This document shows positions 1-8,775 of a DNA stretch of 64,000 nucleotides, in pieces. A program made the translations under genes and the position numbers. Under the pieces are notes generated by a model. It had not been told where the DNA came from. It searched no databases and worked only from the letters and a program-made list of their open reading frames with translations. The stretch is from positions 97,677 through 161,676 of the forward strand of contig JBKAGO010000068.1 in NCBI GenBank assembly GCA_046290435.1. The letters are read 5' to 3'. Source of the stretch: CAVQUE01 sp046290435 (lineage in GTDB: Bacteria; Actinomycetota; Acidimicrobiia; Acidimicrobiales; UBA8592). Positions within the stretch are counted from its first letter, which is position 1. Each line of letters opens with the position of its first letter.

Positions 1-84
1 CATGCGCCGCCAGCCCAGATCGCGAGCAACGTCGGCGGGCGCCTGCTCCCCATGCGACGCGATGGACGGCTGGTGTTCGGTCAT
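1..84 (-). CDS. N-terminal end of an unidentified protein, cut by the left edge
   Basis: An ATG on the minus strand (84-82) is preceded by a strong ribosome-binding site, GGAGGG at 96-91, with a 6-nt spacer. The frame stays open for all 28 codons to the window edge. The peptide starts MTEHQPSIASHGEQ and is hydrophilic. It is too short to assign to a family. The gene is divergent from the ABC ATPase gene that starts near 210, so the roughly 125 bp between them should hold both promoters. The start is well supported; the function is unknown. Confidence 0.55.
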   Translation of the reverse strand, partial: MTEHQPSIASHGEQAPADVARDLGWRRM

Positions 85-209
85 GGCGATCCCTCCACGA
101 TGTTCGTCGGCACGATACGGGACCGGCTCGGTGCGGGTTGATCGACAGAGGCCCGGGTGCCCTGTACTACGGTCACGATCGCTGGACACGCGGCGGAAAT
201 CGGAGCGCA

Positions 210-953
210 GTGACAACCATGGGGACGGCCGTGGCGGCAGCGGGTGCCGTCGAGGCACACAAGACCTACGGCAAGGGCGACGCTGCGGTTCACGCGCTGG
301 CCGGCGTCACCGTCGGGTTCCCGAGCGGCCGGTTCACGGCGATCATGGGACCATCGGGTTCGGGCAAGAGCACCTTGATGCAGTGTGTCGCCGGACTCGA
401 CCGGCTCACGTCCGGTCAGGCGTACATCGGCGAGACCGCCATCACCAACATGGACAAGACCCAGCTCGCGCTGCTGCGACGCGATCGGCTCGGGTTCATC
501 TTCCAGCAGTACAACCTCATCCCGACGCTCACCGCCGAGGAGAACATTCTCCTGCCGTTGACGCTGGCGGGCAGCGATCCCGACCGCGACTGGTTCGACT
601 CGATCGTGCGCACCGTCGGCCTGGGCGACCGATTACAGAACCGGCCGGGCCAGCTGTCGGGCGGTCAGCAACAGCGGGTCGCCGTGGCCCGGGCGCTCGT
701 GTCACGGCCCGAGATCGTGTTCGCCGACGAACCCACCGGGGCCCTCGACTCCCGCACCGGCACCGAGATCCTCGGCTTCATGCGCTCGATGGTCGACGAC
801 ACCGGCCAGACCATCGTGATGGTCACCCACGACCCGCACGCCGCAGCGTTCGCCGACAACGTCTTGTTCCTCACCGACGGGCGTATCACCGACGAGATGG
901 CCGCCCCGAGCGTCGATCGGGTACTGGACCGCATGAAGCGCTTCGAGGTCTGA
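210..953 (+). CDS. ABC transporter ATP-binding protein, MacB/LolD type
   Basis: Nucleotide-binding subunit that hydrolyses ATP to drive the FtsX-type permease encoded next to it. A complete ABC cassette of about 247 aa is visible: Walker A GPSGSGKST at about residues 47-55, Q-loop (FIFQQYNLIPTLTAEEN), signature LSGGQQQR, Walker B IVFADEP and H-loop VTHDP. The Q-loop/N-loop wording is typical of the LolD/MacB/DevA group, which acts on lipoproteins, peptides or lipids rather than importing nutrients. The chosen start is GTG 210, with GGAG four bases upstream; ATG 219 is an alternative. One base separates its stop from the permease start, so the two are co-translated. The substrate cannot be read from the sequence. 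Confidence 0.93.
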   Translation: MTTMGTAVAAAGAVEAHKTYGKGDAAVHALAGVTVGFPSGRFTAIMGPSGSGKSTLMQCVAGLDRLTSGQAYIGETAITNMDKTQLALLRRDRLGFIFQQYNLIPTLTAEENILLPLTLAGSDPDRDWFDSIVRTVGLGDRLQNRPGQLSGGQQQRVAVARALVSRPEIVFADEPTGALDSRTGTEILGFMRSMVDDTGQTIVMVTHDPHAAAFADNVLFLTDGRITDEMAAPSVDRVLDRMKRFEV

Positions 954-954
954 G

Positions 955-3474
955 GTGTTCAAGCTCGGTCTCCGAGGCGTCCGGTACAACCTCGGCCGCT
1001 ACATCGCCACGCTTCTCGCCATCGTCACGGGTGTCGCGTTCTTCTCGGCGTCGGGGTTCGTCGCCGACCGGGTGATCTCGGCGTTCGAGGGCGACGTCGA
1101 CCGCCAGTACGGCGCCGTCGACGCCGCGCTCATTCCCGACGACCGCGACGACTTCTCCAGCGACGCCGCATTCGACCTGCGCGTCGGCGGCCAGGCCGTC
1201 GATGCCATCGCGGCGCTCGACGAGACGGCGGCGGTCGCCGGCGACCTCACCGGCGACGTGGCATTCCTCGCGCCCGACGGCGACGTGTTCGCCGACAACG
1301 CCACCGGGCGGCTGTGGATCGAAGACGACGACCTCAATCCCACCGACCTCGAGGCCGGCACCGCGCCCGCGGCAGCCGGGGAGATCGCCGTCGACCGTGG
1401 CCTCGCCGACGATCACGATCTCACCCTGGGCGACGCAGCCACCCTCCTGACGCTGGCCGGGCCCCAAGACGTGACGATCACGGCCATCACCGGCTTCGGC
1501 GATTCCGACGCGCAGGACGGCGTCGGCACCGTGTCGATCCCTGCGGCCACCGCGTTCGAGTGGCTCAACCGGGGTCAGGTGGAGTTCGCCGCGGTGTACC
1601 TGCGGGCCAACGGCGAGCCCCAGGATCTGGTGGCCGCCGTCGAACCGCTCGTCCCCGCCGGCTTCCGCGTGCAGGACGGCGACGAGTTCCGGGCCGACCT
1701 GCGCGTCGAGGTGGGTGGCATCGGCCGTGCGCTCGAACGCGCGCTGCAGTTCTTCGCCACGCTCGCGCTGCTGGTCGGTGGGTTCGTCATCTACAACACG
1801 TTCAACGTGATCGTGGCGCAACGCACTCGCGAGCTCGCCGTGCTCGCCGCCATCGGCGCCACCCCCAAACAGCTCCGACGGTCCCTGCGCTCCGAAGCGC
1901 TGCTGATCGGCCTGCTCGGATCCGCCCTCGGCGTCATCGCAGGATTCGGCCTGGCCTTCGCGCTGGTGGTGGTCCTCGCCCGCTTCGGCGTCGAACTCCC
2001 CGGCAGCGGCATCGAGATCGGCACCGACACCGTCGTGGTGGCCATGCTCTTCGGCACCGTCGTCACCCTCGTCTCGGCGACGTTGCCGGCCCGTCGTGCC
2101 GGCAAGGCCGAACCGATCGAGGCGTTGCGCCAGGCCGACGCCGGCGTCGTCGGGGTGGGGCGGGCACGCTCCATCGCCGCGGCGGTACTGACCGTCGGGG
2201 GCATCGTCGCGATGCTCGCCGGACCCACCGCGCTCATCATCGGGCTGGGGACGCTGGTGCTGTTCGTCGGCGTCATCGCACTCGGGCCCCTCATCGCCGT
2301 GGCAGGCAGCAAGATTTTGGGCCCGGTCCTGGGCCGCTTCGGGCTCGAGGGCCGCCTCGCCGCCGACAACACCGCCCGCAACCCCTCGCGGACGGCGACC
2401 ACATCGAACGCGCTGCTCATCGGGGTGTTCCTCGTGACCTTCGTCAGCGTCGCGGGCACCAGCGCCAAGGATTACGCGGTGGCCGAGATCAACGAGCTGT
2501 CCACTGCGGACTTCACCATCGAGAGCACCGGCGGCACCATCGACGAGACCCTCGTGGGCGACATCGAGGCGGTCGACGGCGTCGAGCTCGTCACCCCCTT
2601 CCGGCGCGAGACCGTCGCCCTGACCGTCGACGGAGAGCCGTCGGGCTCGACGTCGCTGTCGACGGGCGACCTCGATGCGCTCCGCGAGGCCGCCGGCATC
2701 GAACTCGACGAGGGCTCCTACGACGACCTCGGCCCCGGCACCGTCGTTCTGCTCGGCACCCAGGTGGCAAGTGGCGGCGGCCTCGGGTCGACAGCGGTTT
2801 TCACCGACAGCGCCGGCGACGTCGCCGAGCTCGAGGTGGTCGGCGTCATCGGGGTCTCCCTCGACGCCATGGTCACCGGGGCGATCGTGGCGCCCGAGAC
2901 CTTCGATGCCTTCGTCGGCGACACGGCGCCGACGTTCGCGTTCGTGAAGACCGCACCCGGCGTACAGACCGACGTCGAGGACGCCATCGCAGATGTCACC
3001 GACCTGCGCCCCGACGTGTCGGTGCAGGAGGGCAACCTGGTCGGGCGCGTCATCGGCCAGATCTTCGACTTCCTCATCAACGCCGTCAACGGCCTGCTGT
3101 TGATGAGCGTGATCGTCGCGCTCATCGGCATCGTCAACACGATGACGCTGTCGATCCTCGAACGCCGACGCGAGCTCGGCCTGCTCCGCATCGTCGGGAT
3201 GGTCGACCGTCGGGTCCGGCGCATGGTGCGCATCGAGTCGGTGCTGATCGCCGCCCTCGGCACCGTCAGCGGGATGCTGCTCGGCACGTTCTCGGGCTTC
3301 GCGCTGATCACCGCGATCGGTCGCCTGTCCGACGCGGCCATTGACGTGAGCTTCCCGCCGCTGCTGCTGGGCGCCATCTTGGCCCTGGGCGTCGGGCTCG
3401 GTTTCATCGCCGCGCTGATCCCGGCGCAGCGCTCCACCAAGCTCGACGTCCTCGACGCCATCCAGGCGAGCTGA
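955..3474 (+). CDS. FtsX-like ABC permease with two FtsX repeats
   Basis: Membrane partner of the preceding ATPase, 839 aa. It has one N-terminal membrane segment (about residues 15-37), a large extracytoplasmic domain (about 40-255), a first FtsX bundle (about 260-390), further central membrane segments (about 400-510), a second extracytoplasmic domain and a last FtsX bundle (about 695-835). This duplicated roughly 840-aa form is common in actinobacteria and differs from the shorter MacB/LolC permeases. The start is GTG 955, right after the ATPase stop. The stop is followed by a gene on the other strand. Likely role: export or extraction of a lipid, lipoprotein or peptide, or mechanical signalling; the substrate is unknown. 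Confidence 0.9.
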   Translation: MFKLGLRGVRYNLGRYIATLLAIVTGVAFFSASGFVADRVISAFEGDVDRQYGAVDAALIPDDRDDFSSDAAFDLRVGGQAVDAIAALDETAAVAGDLTGDVAFLAPDGDVFADNATGRLWIEDDDLNPTDLEAGTAPAAAGEIAVDRGLADDHDLTLGDAATLLTLAGPQDVTITAITGFGDSDAQDGVGTVSIPAATAFEWLNRGQVEFAAVYLRANGEPQDLVAAVEPLVPAGFRVQDGDEFRADLRVEVGGIGRALERALQFFATLALLVGGFVIYNTFNVIVAQRTRELAVLAAIGATPKQLRRSLRSEALLIGLLGSALGVIAGFGLAFALVVVLARFGVELPGSGIEIGTDTVVVAMLFGTVVTLVSATLPARRAGKAEPIEALRQADAGVVGVGRARSIAAAVLTVGGIVAMLAGPTALIIGLGTLVLFVGVIALGPLIAVAGSKILGPVLGRFGLEGRLAADNTARNPSRTATTSNALLIGVFLVTFVSVAGTSAKDYAVAEINELSTADFTIESTGGTIDETLVGDIEAVDGVELVTPFRRETVALTVDGEPSGSTSLSTGDLDALREAAGIELDEGSYDDLGPGTVVLLGTQVASGGGLGSTAVFTDSAGDVAELEVVGVIGVSLDAMVTGAIVAPETFDAFVGDTAPTFAFVKTAPGVQTDVEDAIADVTDLRPDVSVQEGNLVGRVIGQIFDFLINAVNGLLLMSVIVALIGIVNTMTLSILERRRELGLLRIVGMVDRRVRRMVRIESVLIAALGTVSGMLLGTFSGFALITAIGRLSDAAIDVSFPPLLLGAILALGVGLGFIAALIPAQRSTKLDVLDAIQAS

Positions 3475-3496
3475 CGACCGGGCAAGGGCCGGGCAG

Positions 3497-3886
3497 TCAG
3501 CGCCCGAGCGCCTCCGCTCGCTCCTGCCGGGCCTTCTCGAGCAACGCACGGAGGGCGACCTCGTCGACTGCGTCGGGGCGCACCTTGACGTGACGGATGC
3601 GAGCACCGGTGCCCTCGATGATGCCGGCCGGATCGTCGAGCAGCGCCCCGTGGTAGAAGCCGAGGTTGACCCAGGCCCGCTGGGGCGCGAGGTAGGCGTA
3701 GGACTCGCTCATCTTCTTCTCGCCCCAGCCGTACGCGGCGACGCCCTCACCGGTGCGGGGCACCTCGACGACGTCGGGATGCAGCTCGGCGATGAGCGCA
3801 CGCAGCCTGTGCGCCAGATCGGCCAATTCGGGTGGCCGGCCCTCGAGGATCTGCTCGAAGGTCCCCAGGCGTTCGATGGAGATCAT
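3497..3886 (-). CDS. DUF1801 family protein
   Basis: A 129-aa soluble protein matching the DUF1801/YdhG fold: an N-terminal helix pair (LADLAHRLRALIAELHPDVVEVP) and the conserved core around GVAAYGWGEKKMSESYAYLAPQ and WVNLGFYHGALLDDPAGIIEGTG. Members are about 110-140 aa, so this looks complete. Their biochemical role is not established; the fold resembles a small ligand- or iron-binding domain. A GAGGTGAC ribosome-binding site lies just upstream of ATG 3886. It stands alone between the ABC operon (convergent) and the alcohol dehydrogenase gene (same strand, 109 bp away). Confidence 0.8.
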   Translation of the reverse strand: MISIERLGTFEQILEGRPPELADLAHRLRALIAELHPDVVEVPRTGEGVAAYGWGEKKMSESYAYLAPQRAWVNLGFYHGALLDDPAGIIEGTGARIRHVKVRPDAVDEVALRALLEKARQERAEALGR

Positions 3887-3995
3887 GCGTCACCTCTGCG
3901 GTCTCGGCGATCGGCGATGTGGCAGGAAGTGAACGCCATGCGCAGCCCGGAGTCAAGGGGCTGTCGGCGACGGAAGTCCCCACCACGAGCCGATG

Positions 3996-5018
3996 TCAGG
4001 CTGCGGCGTCGGTCATGTCGAACACGAGCCGGGCGGCGACCTTGCCGGCGAGGACCTCGTCGAAGCATTCGTTGACGGTGTCGAGCGCCCGGGTCTCGGC
4101 GATGACCTGCGTCCGCCCCGCGGCGTGCAGGGCGAAGCAGTCGGCGAGGTCGTTGCGGGTCCCGACGAGGGACCCCATGATCTGGATGCCGCGCAGCACC
4201 GTCTCGAACACCGGCAGTTGCAGCGTGTTGTCCGCCGGCAGGCCGACGAGCACGAGTCGTCCCGTCGGGTTGAGGCACGCGTACGCGGCCTGCATCGCCT
4301 TGGGTGACGGCACCGTCACCAGCGCGATGTCGGCCCCGCCCATGGCGGCCACCTCGGCCACCTGATCGCCGCGGGCGTCGACGACCTCGTCGGCGCCGAG
4401 CTCGCGGGCCAGGTCGAGCTTGGCGTCCTCGACGTCGACTGCGATGGTGCGACCGCCGAACACCTTGCCGTACTGGAGCCCGAGGTGACCGAGCCCACCG
4501 ACGCCGACGACCATCACGGTCTCCGCCGGCTGGGGAGCCGCCGACTTGAGTGCGGCATAGGTGGTGACCCCGGCACAGGTGATGGGCGCAGCATCGACCG
4601 AGCTCACCGACTCGGGGACCTTCACCACGTGGCTGGCGTAGCCGATCGCGTACTCGGCGTAGCCGCCGTCGATCGTGTAGCCCATGTACTGAGGCGCCAC
4701 GCAGTAGGTCTCCTTGCCGGCGATGCAGTACCGGCACCGGCCACAGGCCTGCGCCAGCCACGGCAGCGCAACCCGGTCGCCCACGGCGATGTCGTCGACG
4801 CCCTCGCCCACCTCGACCACCCGCCCGACGCCTTCGTGGCCCGGGATCAACGGGAGCTTCGGCTTGACCGGCCAGTCCCCGTGGGCGGCGTGGATGTCGG
4901 TGTGACACAACCCGCTCGCCTCGATCCGCACCAACACCTGTCCCGAGCCGGGACTCGGCACCTCGACATCGCGCACCTCGAGGGGCGCACCGAACCCCGT
5001 CACCACCGCTGCCTTCAT
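3996..5018 (-). CDS. adhP: Zinc-dependent alcohol dehydrogenase (AdhP-like)
   Basis: Medium-chain NAD(P)-dependent dehydrogenase of about 340 aa that oxidises primary alcohols or reduces aldehydes. The GroES-like domain has the catalytic zinc ligands C38 (GLCHTD) and H61 (GHEGVGRV). The structural zinc lobe CGRCRYCIAGKETYC (residues 92-106) is intact. The Rossmann motif GVGGLG follows at about residue 170. The start is ATG 5018 with GGAGG just upstream (revcomp of 5026-5022); an in-frame ATG further upstream lacks that site. A GGTAGGG/CCCTACC dyad sits about 60-80 bp upstream. The gene lies downstream of the LuxR gene on the same strand but 150 bp away, so it probably has its own promoter. 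Confidence 0.9.
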   Translation of the reverse strand: MKAAVVTGFGAPLEVRDVEVPSPGSGQVLVRIEASGLCHTDIHAAHGDWPVKPKLPLIPGHEGVGRVVEVGEGVDDIAVGDRVALPWLAQACGRCRYCIAGKETYCVAPQYMGYTIDGGYAEYAIGYASHVVKVPESVSSVDAAPITCAGVTTYAALKSAAPQPAETVMVVGVGGLGHLGLQYGKVFGGRTIAVDVEDAKLDLARELGADEVVDARGDQVAEVAAMGGADIALVTVPSPKAMQAAYACLNPTGRLVLVGLPADNTLQLPVFETVLRGIQIMGSLVGTRNDLADCFALHAAGRTQVIAETRALDTVNECFDEVLAGKVAARLVFDMTDAAA

Positions 5019-5078
5019 GTCGCCGTCCTCCGTCGCCGTGATCGCCTGCCGGGACCGTAACGAGAAGGTCACTCCCCT

Positions 5079-5100
5079 GGTAGGGCCCGTGGTCCCTACC
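5079..5100. promoter_or_regulatory. Inverted repeat upstream of adhP, DosR-box-like
   Basis: GGTAGGG and CCCTACC form perfect 7-bp arms around an 8-bp centre, 61-82 bp upstream of the adhP start. Read on the minus strand the core is GGGACCACGGGCCCT, which agrees with the mycobacterial DosR/DevR box GGGACTTNNGNCCC except at two central positions. It could be an operator for a NarL-type response regulator acting on adhP. No DosR-like regulator is in the window, so the assignment is inference. Confidence 0.35.
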
Positions 5101-5168
5101 GCCGGCGAGGCGGACGTCGCCGCTCGCGCCGGGGCAGCAGGTCCCCGGGCCGGCTCCGCGCTCGAGGG

Positions 5169-7784
5169 TCAGAGCAGGCCGAGCTCGTGGGCCTTGCGAA
5201 CGGCGTCGTCGCGATCGGTGGCGCCGAGCTTCTGATAGATGTGCTTCACGTGGGTCTTGACGGTGTTCGTCGAGACGAACAACGCCGTCGCGATCTCGGC
5301 GTTCGAGAGGCGTGTGGGCAGATACTCCAGCACCTCCAGCTCGCGCGGGCTCAGGCGATCGATCAGCGGCTGTGGACGTCGGACCGAGCGGCGGCAGGCT
5401 CGGACGACGTCGTCGAGATGCGCCGTCGGCGCGCGCCTGCGTGCGAGATCTTCCAACAACTCGAGGCCGACGACCCCGCTGTCGAGGTACACGCGGCTCG
5501 TGCCCTGGCGTGCGGTGCGCCGCAGCACCTCCTCGAGCAACACACAGGCTCCGGCGGTGTCGCCTCGGCGATGGGCCACCAACGCGTTCGAGATGTCGCG
5601 CTCGAGCGTCCCGAACGGCGCTGCGCCCGCGGGCCAATCCGCCAGGTACTTCGCAGCCCGTTCGACCTCGTCGCAGTCGAGCGAGGCGACGACCGCCGCA
5701 TAGGCCAGGTCCCAGCCGACGTCCTGCGCTCGATCGACGACCTCCCACCCGGCGACCGCATCGCCACAGGCGAACTGGGCGCGCAGCTCGGCCGCCCGAG
5801 CACGGGACTCCACCAGGGGAGCCCGATCGGTCGGAGGCAGCCGTTCGAGCCGTCGCAACCAGCCGAACGCGCTGGCGGGCTCGCCGTCGGCCACGCTGAC
5901 TAGCGCCCGCTCGGCGAGGATCAGCGCGGTCATCGGCGACCGATCCCATCGCATGGCCAGCTCGAGTGCCGCGTCGGCTCGCTCTGCGGCGTGATCGAGG
6001 TGGTTCTGCGAACGCGCCGCGATGACCCGGGCGACGTGGGCCATCGGCGTGGACGGATGACTCTCGGAGAGGTGACGGCCGGCGAGCTCGAGGGCCCGGT
6101 CGGCATGCGACGTGGCACTCGATGCGTTGTGGAGCAGCGCCTCCACCAGCGCAGTCGTCGCATGGCGATGCACCTGGAGCGCGACCGGCGTGGACACGGC
6201 CCCGTCGACCCCGCGCCGAGCAAACGGCGCAGCGGTGCCGTCGCAACGCAGCAGGCGCGCCTGCGCCGTCGCCCAATCGAGGGTGGACCTCACGTCGGCC
6301 AGCGATGTCGCCCCGAAGACGTCGGGCAGCCGCGCCTCGTCCACATGATCGATGGCAGCCAGCGCCGCCTCGGCGCGATCGGACATCGCGGCGCTGGGGT
6401 TGCGCGACAGCACGATCATGCAGTGTCCGACATCGGCGACCAGTTGCTCCTCGACGGTCAGATCTCGGATCCGTTCGAGATCGACCAGGACAGCGGCGGC
6501 GGCCTCGGGCGAACCCACCGAGAGATGCATGGCTGCGAGGCCGAGCGCCAACCAGGGGCGGGCAAAGACCGCCCGACGTGGCATCGTCTGCATCCACGAG
6601 ACGAGTGTCCGCGCCCTGCCCTGCTCCCAGAGGCCGCGGCCCTCGGAGCGGATCAGCTCGGCGAGCCCGCTCCAGTCCTCGGCCGCGATGAGGTAGCCGG
6701 CCGCGTACTCGACATCACCACGCTCGAGGGCACGCGACGCGGCACGGCGACGGAGTGTCCTCGGACGCTCGGGATCGAGCGACACGAGATCCTGGCGCAG
6801 CAACTCTCGGAGGAGCCGGTAGCAGCGGTACTGCCCGGCGCCGTCGGCGACCTTCGTCAGGAAGACACCGCGATGGTGCAGGTCTGCCAGGATCGCCGCC
6901 GAGTCCGAACGCCGGGTCACGAAGTCGCACATGTCCGGATCGAGCAGCTCCAACACGGACGTGTCCTGCAGGAATGTGCGGACGTCGTCGGATTCGAAGG
7001 CCAGGATCTCCGCCGACATGAAGTCGACGATGTTCCGATCGGTCGCCCCAATTGCAAGCCCGGGATCGGCGAGGCCGGTGCCGGTGCTGACGAGCGACAG
7101 CGCAGCCAGGTACACCGCCACCGGCCAGCCCTCGGTCCGGTCCAGGAGATGATCGGCGGCGTCCACGCCGATCTCCACGCCGGCGACACCGGCCACGACC
7201 GCCCTGGCCTCGGCGTTGGTGAACCGGAGGTCGTCGGCTCGGATCTCGAAGAGGTCGCCGCGACTGCGGAGCCGGGCTGTCGGCATGGCCGGATCGACGC
7301 GCGCCGTCACGACGAAGTGGACATGGGGCGGTGCCTCGAGCACGAGCCGCGAGAGTTCCTCGACCACCGAGGCGTCGACGCGATCGATGTCTTCGACGAC
7401 GACGACCAGCGGCTCGGGCGACATCCAGAGCTGCTCGAGGAGCAGGTCGATGAAGCGGTCACCCAGGGCGACGGCGCAACCCTCGAGCGAACCGGCCAGT
7501 GCATCGCCCATGCCCGGACGGGCACGGTCCAGCGCTGCCAGGAGATGGTGGCCGAGCCGCACCGGATCGGCGTCGCGCTCGTCGAGCGACAGCCACGCCT
7601 GCCGATCGGTCGGCATCGACTCCAGGAACTGCGAGATCATCGTCGACTTCCCATAGCCCGCGGGAGTGATGACCGTCACGAGCCGGTGGTGCCATGCCTG
7701 CTCCATCAATGCCGCCACGCGGCGTCTCGCGACGGCGAACCTCGGCGCGCCGGGCGGAGTCAATTTCGCCATGACTATGGTCAC
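5169..7784 (-). CDS. MalT-type (LAL) LuxR family transcriptional regulator
   Basis: Large regulator of 871 aa. It has an N-terminal P-loop ATPase of the STAND class (Walker A PAGYGKST at about residues 41-48, Walker B VVVVEDIDR), a long helical TPR-like middle, and a C-terminal LuxR/GerE helix-turn-helix (LSPRELEVLEYLPTRLSNAEIATALFVSTNTVKTHVKHIYQKLGA split over about residues 807-855). Such proteins bind an inducer through the ATPase/TPR part and then activate promoters. The GTG at 7784 is preceded by CACTAT exactly 6 nt upstream, suggesting a leaderless mRNA; ATG 7772 is an alternative start. A GTCAC-N9-GTGAC palindrome overlaps this start, which fits autoregulation. Its neighbours carry the same kind of site. 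Confidence 0.88.
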   Translation of the reverse strand: MTIVMAKLTPPGAPRFAVARRRVAALMEQAWHHRLVTVITPAGYGKSTMISQFLESMPTDRQAWLSLDERDADPVRLGHHLLAALDRARPGMGDALAGSLEGCAVALGDRFIDLLLEQLWMSPEPLVVVVEDIDRVDASVVEELSRLVLEAPPHVHFVVTARVDPAMPTARLRSRGDLFEIRADDLRFTNAEARAVVAGVAGVEIGVDAADHLLDRTEGWPVAVYLAALSLVSTGTGLADPGLAIGATDRNIVDFMSAEILAFESDDVRTFLQDTSVLELLDPDMCDFVTRRSDSAAILADLHHRGVFLTKVADGAGQYRCYRLLRELLRQDLVSLDPERPRTLRRRAASRALERGDVEYAAGYLIAAEDWSGLAELIRSEGRGLWEQGRARTLVSWMQTMPRRAVFARPWLALGLAAMHLSVGSPEAAAAVLVDLERIRDLTVEEQLVADVGHCMIVLSRNPSAAMSDRAEAALAAIDHVDEARLPDVFGATSLADVRSTLDWATAQARLLRCDGTAAPFARRGVDGAVSTPVALQVHRHATTALVEALLHNASSATSHADRALELAGRHLSESHPSTPMAHVARVIAARSQNHLDHAAERADAALELAMRWDRSPMTALILAERALVSVADGEPASAFGWLRRLERLPPTDRAPLVESRARAAELRAQFACGDAVAGWEVVDRAQDVGWDLAYAAVVASLDCDEVERAAKYLADWPAGAAPFGTLERDISNALVAHRRGDTAGACVLLEEVLRRTARQGTSRVYLDSGVVGLELLEDLARRRAPTAHLDDVVRACRRSVRRPQPLIDRLSPRELEVLEYLPTRLSNAEIATALFVSTNTVKTHVKHIYQKLGATDRDDAVRKAHELGLL

Positions 7785-7798
7785 ACGAGGATAGTGAC
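7780..7798. promoter_or_regulatory. GTCAC-N9-GTGAC palindrome over the LuxR gene start and -10
   Basis: Perfect 5-bp arms separated by 9 bp. The site covers the GTG start (7784-7782) and the -10-like hexamer CACTAT (minus strand, 7796-7791). A protein bound here would block or modulate transcription of the regulator gene. The geometry is the same as the three sites at 8205, 8253 and 12119. Confidence 0.45.
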
Positions 7799-7938
7799 AC
7801 CGACACTGCCACCTCGACCCGGGTCCTTCGACACGAAGTCGGGACTCGGCGATCAGCGTCCACCGAGCGTCTGCCGGGCGCCTGCACCTGCGGAAGGGAC
7901 CGCTGTCGTTCGCCGGCGGATTCGTTTCCGTCGGCTCG

Positions 7939-8145
7939 TCAGTCCGCCAGTCGGGCCACCGAGACCAGCTCGAGACCGAGGTCGCTCACGCGTCGCAGCT
8001 TCCCCTGGAGATCCGACTGGTCCCGGACCCACCCCACCAGACGCGTTGTGCCCTCCTCGGTGGCGATGGCCTCGAAGCCCTCGATGGCGCCCGCCAACCG
8101 GGGTCCCAGGCCGCCTTCGACCACGATCTCGTAGTGGATGGACAT
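7939..8145 (-). CDS. Small conserved protein of unknown function, 68 aa
   Basis: A 68-residue protein (MSIHYEIVVEGGLGP...) with alternating strands and a helix, probably one small alpha/beta domain. I do not recognise a named family, although similar short proteins recur near SHOCT and DUF6325 genes in actinobacteria (from memory). ATG 8145 has a strong GAGGAGGGG site 8-9 nt upstream, which decides the start over a possible longer frame. It is divergent from the PLDc_N/SHOCT gene. An ATCAC-N9-ATGAT site lies 60 bp upstream of its start. Confidence 0.6.
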   Translation of the reverse strand: MSIHYEIVVEGGLGPRLAGAIEGFEAIATEEGTTRLVGWVRDQSDLQGKLRRVSDLGLELVSVARLAD

Positions 8146-8204
8146 CAGCGGTGCCCCTCCTCGGCCCTGGTCTCCCATGGTGCCCACCCCCGACCCTCGC
8201 CCGG

Positions 8205-8223
8205 ATCACCCGACCGGGATGAT
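8205..8223. promoter_or_regulatory. ATCAC-N9-ATGAT operator candidate (divergent region, site 1)
   Basis: ATCACCCGACCGGGATGAT: the half-sites are 5 bp with 9 bp between, with one mismatch to a perfect inverted repeat. It lies 60 bp upstream of the 68-aa gene start and 131 bp upstream of the PLDc_N/SHOCT start. The spacing equals that of the better site at 8253. Confidence 0.4.
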
Positions 8224-8252
8224 CGGGCTCGCGATCGGGCCCTCCTCGGGCG

Positions 8253-8271
8253 ATCACCCGGTCCGGGTGAT
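8253..8271. promoter_or_regulatory. ATCAC-N9-GTGAT operator candidate (site 2, perfect)
   Basis: ATCACCCGGTCCGGGTGAT is a perfect 19-bp palindrome around one central base. It lies 82 bp upstream of the PLDc_N/SHOCT start at 8354, which leads a four-function cluster. Perfect symmetry over nine bases each side is unlikely by chance even at this GC content. Confidence 0.55.
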
Positions 8272-8353
8272 GCCCCGGCACGGCGATCGGCACAGAGTGG
8301 CGCCGGCTACACGTCGCGCGCCGCGCGGCGGGCCGCACGAAACGAGGAGAACC

Positions 8354-8743
8354 ATGTTCGCTGAATGGCAGGTCGGTCAGGTGCTCTGGTCGACGATCTG
8401 GATCACCCTGTTCCTCCTGTGGATCCTCCTGGTGATCCGCGTGTTCGCCGACATCTTCCGCAGCCAGGACATGAGCGGCGTGATGAAGGTCCTGTGGATG
8501 ATCTTCGTCGTGGCCATGCCCTACCTCGGGGTGTTCGCCTACGTGATCGTCCGGGGCAGGTCGATGACCGACCGCGACATCGAGGCCGCCCAGGCCCAGG
8601 AGGCCGCACTCCAGTCCTACATCCGCCAGGCGGCCGGCGGCGGCGGCCGGGTCGCCGAACTCGAGCGACTCGCGGCGCTGCGGGCACAGGGGGCGATCGA
8701 CGACGCCGAGTTCGCCCGGCTCAAGGCCGAAGCACTCGCCTGA
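8354..8743 (+). CDS. PLDc_N and SHOCT domain membrane protein
   Basis: A 129-aa protein with two membrane helices in its first half (about residues 10-35 and 45-68; sequence LFLLWILLVIRVFADIF and VLWMIFVVAMPYLGVFAYVIVRG), typical of the phospholipase-D nuclease N-terminal (PLDc_N) module. The last 30 residues form a SHOCT motif (ELERLAALRAQGAIDDAEFARLKAEAL). SHOCT segments are short helical hairpins thought to mediate oligomerisation. ATG 8354 is preceded by GAGGAGA. The next gene, an arylsulfatase, begins 32 bp later, so they probably form an operon. Function is unknown; the context suggests an envelope stress role. Confidence 0.78.
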   Translation: MFAEWQVGQVLWSTIWITLFLLWILLVIRVFADIFRSQDMSGVMKVLWMIFVVAMPYLGVFAYVIVRGRSMTDRDIEAAQAQEAALQSYIRQAAGGGGRVAELERLAALRAQGAIDDAEFARLKAEALA

Positions 8744-8775
8744 TACGCCCATTGGACCGACGAAAGGAACCGACC

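Noticed and set aside
886..3606. Open frame of 906 codons on the minus strand over the FtsX-type permease gene
   Set aside because: It is a shadow of the permease gene: GC-rich codon structure leaves the opposite strand open. The product is a charged, repetitive Gly/Asp/Arg sequence without any domain.
5991..8222. Open frame of 743 codons on the plus strand over the LuxR gene
   Set aside because: It is opposite the regulator gene, has low-complexity Arg/Gly/His composition and no ribosome-binding site.
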